Assembly: GCA_049194865.1 (NCBI GenBank)
Contig: JBLZWL010000010.1
Coordinates: 1 to 64,000, forward strand
Reading direction: 5' to 3'
DNA: 64,000 nt
Origin: Myxococcus terminator_A
GTDB lineage: Bacteria > Myxococcota > Myxococcia > Myxococcales > Myxococcaceae
Positions within the stretch are counted from its first letter, which is position 1. Each line of letters opens with the position of its first letter. A program made the position numbers and the translations under genes. Shown here in pieces: positions 50,977-57,082 of the stretch. A model generated the notes under the pieces. That model saw only the letters and a program-made list of their open reading frames with translations, had not been told where the DNA came from and made no database searches.

Positions 50977-51604
50977 CGTTGGCACCCAGTAACGATGACG
51001 TTGAGGAATCGATTCGCTCGCAGGAGCGCGTCTTTGTGCGCTTGGGTGCTCACCCCCACGATGAAGTCGTATCCGCACGCCGCCGCCGCTTCTTGCTCTT
51101 TCTCTATTTGATCCAACTCCTGCTCAATCTCCCGCCTCCGGACGAAGTCAGTGTACGTGTCGAATTGATGGGTCTTGATCTCCCACAGCACGCGCGCGCC
51201 GACTTGCAGCGCATCGAAGAGTACACCGCCTACGCGCACGTCCATGCCGGGGTAGCGGTTCGGCGGAAATTTGTCGGCGCACTCGTTATGCGAATCGTCT
51301 CCGCCCGCATGCGGCACCGGGACAGGCCTGCACTCCGGGCGGCGTTCGCGGTCCACGTGCTCCGGTGGCACCGGGGAGAACCAGTCCTGTCCTGATGGCT
51401 CCAGCTTGGGCTTTCGATTCGCGGAGGCGTCGTCCTGCGAGGCCGTCTTCGTCTGGGGCACGGGCACGACCTCGTCCGAACGACTCCCCCTCAGCTCATA
51501 CCCGTCCAGCGCCTCCATGATGGCGACCCCCACCACCACCGCGCCTACAACGATGACTGCGCCCACGACAATCTCAGGCGCAGCCAGGACACAGAGACCG
51601 GTTA
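50231..51604 (-). repeat. Cassette 3 copy of the 1,374-bp repeat
   Basis: Partner of 47946-49319. The equal length across the diverged centre keeps the ATGA junction in register. Confidence 0.85.
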
Positions 51605-51896
51605 GCACCACGGTGCCCGCCGAGGCGACCGCGCACCTTCCCGTCGGGTCGTTGAACCGGACCCGGTCATGGTCGAGCGCATGAAAGCACCGCTCCGCCA
51701 CCTCGGGCCACGGCTGGGGCGCCTCACGCACAACGCACCTCCCCCCATCCGTCCACGGCAGCTTCGCCGCGCGCTGGAGGTTGGCGAGCCTTGGGTTCCG
51801 GGGCACGCGCTCACTCGAACTCGGTGCCGACGTCGCGCAAGCCGAGAAGACGAGCAGAAACAAGAGGGCGCGGCACGTTCGGAAACGCAGGGACAT
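50973..51896 (-). CDS. Lipoprotein with C-terminal PD-(D/E)XK-like nuclease domain (toxin 3)
   Basis: This gene encodes 307 residues and is the first gene of the array. The lipoprotein signal LLFLLVFSAC (Cys20) fixes the start at 51896. A hydrophobic region around 107-140 and a Lys/Asp-rich linker follow, then the nuclease-like domain with CADK..N..PGMDV, LWEIKT and GYDFIVGV. The N-terminal 170 residues match toxin 1 almost exactly. The C-terminal domain up to LWEIKTH matches the toxin 2 remnant almost exactly, and then diverges. It is coupled to the immunity gene by ATGA. The likely role is interbacterial competition or kin discrimination. Delivery as an outer-membrane lipoprotein is suggested by the signal, not shown. 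Confidence 0.77.
   Translation of the reverse strand: MSLRFRTCRALLFLLVFSACATSAPSSSERVPRNPRLANLQRAAKLPWTDGGRCVVREAPQPWPEVAERCFHALDHDRVRFNDPTGRCAVASAGTVVLTGLCVLAAPEIVVGAVIVVGAVVVGVAIMEALDGYELRGSRSDEVVPVPQTKTASQDDASANRKPKLEPSGQDWFSPVPPEHVDRERRPECRPVPVPHAGGDDSHNECADKFPPNRYPGMDVRVGGVLFDALQVGARVLWEIKTHQFDTYTDFVRRREIEQELDQIEKEQEAAAACGYDFIVGVSTQAHKDALLRANRFLNVIVTGCQR
51390..51896 (-). repeat. Homology arm shared by toxin 1 and toxin 3 (copy 2)
   Basis: Partner of 47269-47775. The toxin 2 remnant carries part of the same arm up to the insertion sequence. Confidence 0.9.
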
Positions 51897-51977
51897 GTCT
51901 TCTCAGCAAGGGTGCCTCGACCCGTTGACTCTGGAGGATAGCCGCATGTGCGGATACCCCGGGGGCGCGCCGCGCGC

Positions 51978-52015
51978 TGATGACTGGAGCCAGTCCCCTG
52001 ATGACTGCAGTCATC
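51978..52015. promoter_or_regulatory. Paired dyad, candidate operator between divergent genes
   Basis: GATGACTGCAGTCATC (52000-52015) is a perfect 16-bp palindrome. Next to it GACTGGAGCCAGTC (51982-51995) is a second dyad, perfect except for its central AG. The half-site TGATGACTG occurs at 51978 and 51999, 21 bp apart, about two helical turns. The pair lies in the 277-bp divergent region between toxin 3 (minus) and the 52174 gene (plus), where a dimeric regulator could control either or both. Confidence 0.55.
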
Positions 52016-52173
52016 GGCTGGGGGCCCGAGTGGGACACTCCGTTCCAGTGAAATCGAGGGGTTGCGAAGTCGGAATGGCTGGCATTCGCGCTGCAATGAG
52101 GGAGAGCACGGGCGAGACGACGAACTCCTCGCCGCGGCGGTCCCCCCATCGCTTTCCTGAAACAGGTGATCCC

Positions 52174-53700
52174 ATGGTCAAGCTCAAGCCCTCGTCCCTC
52201 TCCTCCCCGAAGCTGAACAAGAACACGCCGGACTCCGCCTCGGTCACCCCGCCGAAGAAGACGCCCGCCTCGGGTCCCACGCAGCAGGACGTGAAGTTCC
52301 GCAACCCCACGAATGCGCCCTCGCAGTCGCAGCGGCCGACGGATGGGTTCGAGGGCAAGAACCCCACGGCCGGCGGTCGGGGCACGCGCGCGCTGGATGC
52401 GCTCTCGAACGTGTCGGGCGCCGCCCTGCCCGCGATGGAGACGCTCTCGAATGTGTCGGGGGCCGCCCTGCCCGCGATGCAGGCGTTCTCGCCCATGATG
52501 GCCGGAGGACAGCCCGCGATGCAGGCGTTCTCGCCCATGATGGCCGGAGGACTGCCGTCGATGGAGCAGTTCTCTCCCATGAACGCGCCCATGCCGAGGG
52601 GCCTGCCCTCGATGGACGGGCTCCCGCAGGGTCTCGGGCTCCCCACCGCGCCGCCGATGATGACGCCGAACATGCTGGAGGGCCTGCAGGTGCCCTCGCT
52701 GCCGGGCCCCGTCGACTTCGCGCCCCGTGGGCTGCCCTCGCAGTTCCAGGACTTCGCTCCGATGCCCTCGCAGTTCCAGGACTTCGCTCCGATGCCCTCG
52801 CAGCTCCAGGACTTCGCTCCGCCGCCCTCGCTCCAGGACTTCGCTCCGCCGCCCTCGCTCCAGGCGCCCGTCAACCCCGCGCCGCGCGGGCTGCCCCCGC
52901 AGTTGAGGGACTTCGTGCCGGCCCGTGAGGCCACGCCGCGCGCCGCGCCGCAGGCCGAGCCGGAGTCCTCGGGCATCCCGAGCGCCAATGACAAGCGCCC
53001 GGCCGGGGACAAGCGCTCGGCGGCGCAGATCGTCGACGACTCGCCCGCGCTGAAGAACCTGGGCCGTCAGAAGGACATCAAGTTCGACCAGCTCTGCAAG
53101 CAGACGGGCATCGACCCCAAGCTGGACCTGAAGGACGCGAAGCAGAACCCGGACGCGGTGTTCCGCCTGGCCAAGGTGCTGGAGTTCATCGACAGCGCGA
53201 AGGCGTCGACCGGTGGGGACCGGGACAGCAAGGTGAAGAACGGCAAGGGTGACGGCAACATCGAGGGCATCACGAAGAGCGGTGATGCGCGGCACGGCAC
53301 CGAGGCCGGAATGGTGAAGGACTTCGCCGAGCAGGGTTACTCGTTCCTGGGCGAGCAGAAGCTCCCGGAGACGAAGGACACGCACGTCAAGGCGGACGGG
53401 AGCAACAAGGACAACTTCCAGTGGGCCGCGGGTGAGGCGGGCAAGCACCTGTGGTTCCTGCCGGCGGTGAGCAACGTGCTGACGGGCATCGGCAACTCGG
53501 AGGGTGGCGTCAAGGGCGTCTTCGAGGGCGCGGCCAAGGGCTACGTCAACACGCTGAAGGGCGCCGCGGAGGGTGTCCTCGGGGCCGTCACGACGGGCCG
53601 AGTAAACCCGGCCTCGCTCCTGCTCGGTGGCGCGGCGGGCGCGCTGGCCAACACGGAGGCCGCTCCGCAGCCGGTGAAGGACATCGCCAGCATGCTGTGA
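52174..53700 (+). CDS. Proline-rich repeat protein of unknown function
   Basis: This gene encodes 508 residues. The ATG at 52174 is chosen for the AGGTGA 5 nt upstream; the frame is open further upstream, but only in non-coding-looking sequence. There is no signal peptide. Residues 1-75 are Lys/Ser/Pro-rich. Four 14-residue repeats follow (LSNVSGAALPAM.. or FSPMMAGG.PAM..), then 10-residue repeats of the QFQDFAPMPS type. From about 270 the protein becomes globular and charged (CKQTGIDPKLDL, a GDGNIEG segment that resembles a short Ca-binding-like loop). It ends in a Gly/Ala-rich hydrophobic region (LLLGGAAGALANTEA) near the C-terminus. I recognise no family. The long disordered, Met/Pro-rich front and hydrophobic rear recall secreted or surface-associated proteins, but that is a guess. 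A strong terminator follows. Confidence 0.8.
   Translation: MVKLKPSSLSSPKLNKNTPDSASVTPPKKTPASGPTQQDVKFRNPTNAPSQSQRPTDGFEGKNPTAGGRGTRALDALSNVSGAALPAMETLSNVSGAALPAMQAFSPMMAGGQPAMQAFSPMMAGGLPSMEQFSPMNAPMPRGLPSMDGLPQGLGLPTAPPMMTPNMLEGLQVPSLPGPVDFAPRGLPSQFQDFAPMPSQFQDFAPMPSQLQDFAPPPSLQDFAPPPSLQAPVNPAPRGLPPQLRDFVPAREATPRAAPQAEPESSGIPSANDKRPAGDKRSAAQIVDDSPALKNLGRQKDIKFDQLCKQTGIDPKLDLKDAKQNPDAVFRLAKVLEFIDSAKASTGGDRDSKVKNGKGDGNIEGITKSGDARHGTEAGMVKDFAEQGYSFLGEQKLPETKDTHVKADGSNKDNFQWAAGEAGKHLWFLPAVSNVLTGIGNSEGGVKGVFEGAAKGYVNTLKGAAEGVLGAVTTGRVNPASLLLGGAAGALANTEAAPQPVKDIASML
52402..52569 (+). repeat. Four tandem 42-bp repeats inside the proline-rich gene
   Basis: Units start at 52402, 52444, 52486 and 52528, each encoding 14 residues. 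Units 1-2 are near copies of each other, and so are units 3-4. A degenerate fifth unit follows. Confidence 0.9.
52741..52857 (+). repeat. Tandem 30-bp repeats inside the proline-rich gene
   Basis: Three 30-bp units (52741, 52771, 52801) encode Q-x-Q-DFAP-x-P-S, followed by a 27-bp unit at 52831. Units 1 and 2 are identical. Confidence 0.92.
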
Positions 53701-53748
53701 GCTTGAATCGAAGTGGGTGACCCGAGCGGGGGATCTGCTCGGTAGAGG

Positions 53749-53801
53749 GGCCCTCGGAGCAACCTTGCGGCGGCAGGGAAGCTCCGAGGGCCTTTCTATT
53801 T
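53749..53801 (+). terminator. Rho-independent terminator after the proline-rich gene
   Basis: GGCCCTCGGAGC (53749-53760) pairs perfectly with GCTCCGAGGGCC (53781-53792) and is followed by TTTCTATTT. The 20-nt loop is large, but the 12-bp GC stem and T-rich tail are convincing. Confidence 0.85.
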
Positions 53802-53824
53802 CTGGGACCGCTATCGCCCCTGCC

Positions 53825-55363
53825 TCAGTTGCAGTAGGGCGGCAGGAACGGGCCGAAGGCGATGCAGGTTCGCGAGGCCTCGTCGTTGGCCGCGTTGGGG
53901 TCCATCGGGGAGCTGGCTGTCCGGCGGGCCGTGACGACGTAGAAGCGACCGCTGCCGAACTGGTGCCCGGGGATGGTGAAGAACCGGCTCTGCGTGTCCC
54001 CCGGATCGATAGCGCCGAAGCTGCAAGTGACACTTCCATCGCCCGGCGTGCACTGGCCGGGCGCGGCAACCAGCGGGGCAGGCAGCGACGCGGTGATGGT
54101 GGCAGTGTCGAGCGGATCGGGGCCGTTGTTCGTCACGTACACGTCGTAGATGACGGACCACTTGTGGTTGAAGAGGGGCCGGGCCACGAGCCGCACCGCG
54201 ACGTCCGCGGCGGCGCCGGTCGTGTTGAGGAATACGACGGCGGTGTTGGCCTGCTCCTTGGCCACGACGATGTCCGGCCGGCCGTCCCCATTCCAGTCCG
54301 CGACGTCGATGTCGGAGGCCGGGCTGATGGTGGAGAGGACGATGGGCTGGGCGAAGGTGCCATCGCCCTGGTTGAGGAGCACGGTGACGTCCGGCCCGGT
54401 GACGGAAGACACGGCCACATCGAGCGTGCCGTCCAGGTTGAAGTCCGCGAGGGCAAGGTCCCTGGCGTTGACCGCGGTGCTGGACCGGATGAACGAGCCG
54501 TAGGTGTTGTCGCCCGTGCTGGGTGTGGCGGAGACGTAGTTGTTGCCCGCCACGATGAGGTCCCTGAGCCCGTCGCCAGTGGCGTCCCCCAGCGCGAGCC
54601 GGGCGGCCAGGTTGGGCGCGGTGGAGTTCACGAGCGAGGGGAATCTCCCGGTGCCATCGCCGGCCTGGATGGCCATGACGCCGGCGGCGTTCAAGCCGAC
54701 GATGTCGACATGGCCGTCTCCGGTGACGTCCGCCATGGCGACGTCCAGCGTCTGGGGAGACAGGAGCACCGGCCGCTCGGTGGGGAACTGGACGCCGGGA
54801 GCGGTGACGATGAAGACAAACTGGTTCGTGGGGGAGAAGGTGATCAACTCAGGGGTCGCGGTGTTCTCGACGAGGTTGGCGACAACGAGTCCACGAAAGG
54901 CCGCTGGCTCGCTCGGGAGTTGGGCCAGGCCGGGTGTCGTGGACAGGAAGCCGCCCGCTCCGTCGCCGTAGAACACGGCGACGACGTTGCTTCCCGCGAC
55001 GGCGACGTCGGGGGCGCCATCCCCGTTGAAGTCCGAGATGCCGGCGACGGAGACCGCCGTGGTGATGCTGGCCGGCAGGGGCACCGTCGTCGGGGTGGCA
55101 AGCATCCCCGTCGTGGACCCGAGCTGGATGGCGAGGGTGCGGTCGAGGGTGTTCACGATGGCGACGTCAGGGACGCCGTCCTTGTTGAAGTCGGTGGCCG
55201 CCACGTACCGGGGGCCCGAGCCCGTGGAGGACTCCACCGGGGCCGCGAAGGTGGCGGGAGTCGCGGCCCACGCGGGTGCGGAGAGGCCCAGCAGTCCGAA
55301 GGACAGCAGGGCCGGAGTGAGGTGGCGGGAGGAGCGGAGGCGCTTCGGGTTTTGGGATGACAA
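53825..55363 (-). CDS. Exported FG-GAP/VCBS repeat protein with DUF11-like domain
   Basis: I propose a TTG start at 55363 because AGGA lies 7 nt upstream and a signal peptide follows (LTPALLSFGLLGLSAPAWA). The frame is open back to an ATG at 55429, so the start is uncertain by up to 22 codons. The mature protein carries six FG-GAP calcium-loop repeats of the D-x-N/T-x-D-G-x-x-D type (DFNKDGVPD, DFNGDGAPD, DVTGDGHVD, DATGDGLRD, DFNLDGTLD, DWNGDGRPD), enough for a beta-propeller. A C-terminal domain of about 120 residues with VTNNGPDPLDTATITASLP is typical of DUF11 cell-surface modules. Two Cys in that domain could pair. The protein is likely secreted or surface-bound, with adhesion or ligand binding as its role. 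It converges on the proline-rich gene. Confidence 0.87.
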   Translation of the reverse strand: MSSQNPKRLRSSRHLTPALLSFGLLGLSAPAWAATPATFAAPVESSTGSGPRYVAATDFNKDGVPDVAIVNTLDRTLAIQLGSTTGMLATPTTVPLPASITTAVSVAGISDFNGDGAPDVAVAGSNVVAVFYGDGAGGFLSTTPGLAQLPSEPAAFRGLVVANLVENTATPELITFSPTNQFVFIVTAPGVQFPTERPVLLSPQTLDVAMADVTGDGHVDIVGLNAAGVMAIQAGDGTGRFPSLVNSTAPNLAARLALGDATGDGLRDLIVAGNNYVSATPSTGDNTYGSFIRSSTAVNARDLALADFNLDGTLDVAVSSVTGPDVTVLLNQGDGTFAQPIVLSTISPASDIDVADWNGDGRPDIVVAKEQANTAVVFLNTTGAAADVAVRLVARPLFNHKWSVIYDVYVTNNGPDPLDTATITASLPAPLVAAPGQCTPGDGSVTCSFGAIDPGDTQSRFFTIPGHQFGSGRFYVVTARRTASSPMDPNAANDEASRTCIAFGPFLPPYCN

Positions 55364-55520
55364 GGACACGTCCTGGAGCGTTGGAGTCGCCGCGAAATGG
55401 CGCGATCCAACCTGCGTCCCGCATCCCACATCGGCGCCTGTCCCGAAGCGCGAGCCGCCATGCCCTCCGGTGCGAGGCCCCTGACGGACAATCGCTAGAC
55501 TTGGGGTCCCCTGCCCTGGC

Positions 55521-55556
55521 CGCGCTCCCCAAGGAGTCAGTCACTTGGGGAGCGCG
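55521..55556 (-). terminator. Hairpin terminator after the sugar dehydrogenase gene
   Basis: CGCGCTCCCCAAG (55521-55533) pairs perfectly over 13 bp with CTTGGGGAGCGCG (55544-55556), with a 10-nt loop. It begins 25 nt past the stop at 55582. There is no U-tract, so this is inferred from stem strength and position. Confidence 0.6.
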
Positions 55557-55581
55557 AATCCCGCCGGGGTGGGCGGCAACC

Positions 55582-56928
55582 TCAGCGCGGTGTGACCTTG
55601 AGCAGCTTGCCGTTGGTGGCGTCGGTCAACAGGTAGAGGGCTCCATCGGGCCCCTGCACCACTTCGCGGATGCGCTCGGCGCGGTTCTTGAGGAGATGCT
55701 CCTCGCCCACGACGCGGTCATTGCGAACCATGAGCCGCACCAGGGCCTGGCTGACGAGCCCTCCCACGAAGATGTCATTGCGCCACTCGGGGAACAGGGT
55801 CCCCGTGTAGATGGCCATCCCCGAGGGAGCAATCACCGGGTCCCAGTAGTACACGGGCTGCTCCATGCCCGGGCCCTGGGGGCTGTCGTGGATGGGCGCG
55901 CCGCTGTACTCCTCGCCATACCCGATGGTGGGCCAGCCGTAGTCCTTGCCCGCCTCGGGCCGGTTGAGCTCGTCACCCCCCTTGGGTCCCATCTCCACCG
56001 TCCACAGCCGGTTCTGGCCGTCGAGCGCCGCCGACAGGATGTTGCGGTGGCCCACCGACCAGATCTCCGGCTTCGCGTCCTGGGTGTTCACGAACGGGTT
56101 GTCCTGGGGCACGGAGCCGTCGGGGTTGATGCGGACCACCTTGCCGAAGTGGCTCTTCACGTCCCGCGCCTGTACCCGGCCCGCGAGGATGGAGCGCTCC
56201 CCGAGCGTGACGAACAGCTTGCCGTCGGGGGTGAACACCAGCCGTCCCCCTGAGTGCAGCGTCGACTCGAGGGTGGGCATCATGCGGAAGATGACCTGCA
56301 CGTTGTCCACGCGAGGCTGCGCGCCATCCACGAGCTTCGCGCGCGCCACCGCCAGCCCGTTGCCGCCCTGGCGTGGCTCGGCATAGGTCCAGTAGATGAG
56401 CTGGCTCTGCGCGTAGTCGGGACCGACCTCCACGTCGAGCAATCCTCCCTGGCCACGGGCATCCACGGCGGGCAGCCCCGTGACGGCGGGGGACTTCGCG
56501 CCCTGCGGAGTGACGATGTAGAGCGAGCCGGTGGTCTTCTCCGTCACGAGCATGCGCTGGTCGGGCAGGAAGGCGATGGCCCAGGGGTTCCTGAAGCCGG
56601 AAGCAATCTCAGTGACCTGGATGGCCGTCTGCGACTGGATGGCCGGGGCGCGTGTCTGCCCGGGGAAGGCCGGAGAGAACTCGGGCACGTTGGGCGGACC
56701 CTGCGGAACCGGGGGGCCGCTCGGCAGGACGCCCGCGTCTTCCGGCGGGACACCCGCGTCTTCCGGTGGGACACCCGCGTCTTCCGGTGGGACACCCGCG
56801 TCTTCGGGCGGGACACCCGCATCCTGCTGAGGGACGCCTGAGTCTGGGGGCGTTGGAGTGGGATCGGGGTCATCGCTGCAGCCGACGAGAAGGGCGGCGA
56901 CGATGAGGGGCATCGACAGGATTCGCAT
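55582..56928 (-). CDS. PQQ-dependent sugar dehydrogenase-like lipoprotein
   Basis: This gene encodes 448 residues. The ATG at 56928 has AGGAGAG about 8 nt upstream and opens a lipoprotein signal (LIVAALLVGC, lipidated Cys17). After it comes a tandem VPPEDAG linker (about 33-68), then a six-bladed propeller of the glucose/sorbosone dehydrogenase (GSDH, YliI/aldose sugar dehydrogenase) type. Visible motifs are GFRNPWAIAFLPD, GLLDVEVGPDY, LHSGGRLVFTPDGKLFVTLGER, IWSVGHRN and GGDELNRPEAGKDYGWP. By family it oxidises aldose sugars at the cell surface with PQQ. Substrate and the presence of PQQ biosynthesis are not visible here. Its own terminator and a 153-bp upstream gap suggest a single-gene transcript. 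Confidence 0.92.
   Translation of the reverse strand: MRILSMPLIVAALLVGCSDDPDPTPTPPDSGVPQQDAGVPPEDAGVPPEDAGVPPEDAGVPPEDAGVLPSGPPVPQGPPNVPEFSPAFPGQTRAPAIQSQTAIQVTEIASGFRNPWAIAFLPDQRMLVTEKTTGSLYIVTPQGAKSPAVTGLPAVDARGQGGLLDVEVGPDYAQSQLIYWTYAEPRQGGNGLAVARAKLVDGAQPRVDNVQVIFRMMPTLESTLHSGGRLVFTPDGKLFVTLGERSILAGRVQARDVKSHFGKVVRINPDGSVPQDNPFVNTQDAKPEIWSVGHRNILSAALDGQNRLWTVEMGPKGGDELNRPEAGKDYGWPTIGYGEEYSGAPIHDSPQGPGMEQPVYYWDPVIAPSGMAIYTGTLFPEWRNDIFVGGLVSQALVRLMVRNDRVVGEEHLLKNRAERIREVVQGPDGALYLLTDATNGKLLKVTPR
56728..56832 (-). repeat. Five tandem 21-bp repeats (VPPEDAG linker)
   Basis: Units begin at 56728, 56749, 56770, 56791 and 56812, with few substitutions. They encode a flexible acidic Pro-rich tether between the lipid anchor and the dehydrogenase propeller. 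Copy number is likely to vary by slippage. Confidence 0.92.
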
Positions 56929-57062
56929 GCGACTCTCTCCTGGGGGGGATGAGGGGGTGGAGAAAGTGCTGCCCTGCCTCCTGGCGCGCAAGTGTCGTGG
57001 TGTGAAGGCCGCGATTCAGCCCGCGACCGTGCGGCGCCGGGCATGCGACGGTGGAAAGTTAC

Positions 57063-57075
57063 GCCGCTTCGCGGC
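57063..57075 (-). terminator. Possible terminator after the RING-TerD gene
   Basis: On the minus strand GCCGC-GAA-GCGGC forms a compact hairpin 7 nt after the stop at 57083 and is followed by GTAACTTTCC. The stem is only 5 bp, so support is modest. Confidence 0.4.
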
Positions 57076-57082
57076 CCCTGCC

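Noticed and set aside
51811..54069. Minus-strand open frame of about 750 codons over the proline-rich gene
   Set aside because: It crosses the toxin leader, a divergent regulatory region and a terminator, and mirrors the repeats of the plus-strand gene. The composition is a low-complexity shadow.
53717..55360. Plus-strand open frame of 547 codons opposite the FG-GAP gene
   Set aside because: The minus strand encodes six clear FG-GAP loops with a signal peptide. The plus frame is Gly/Arg-rich without motifs.
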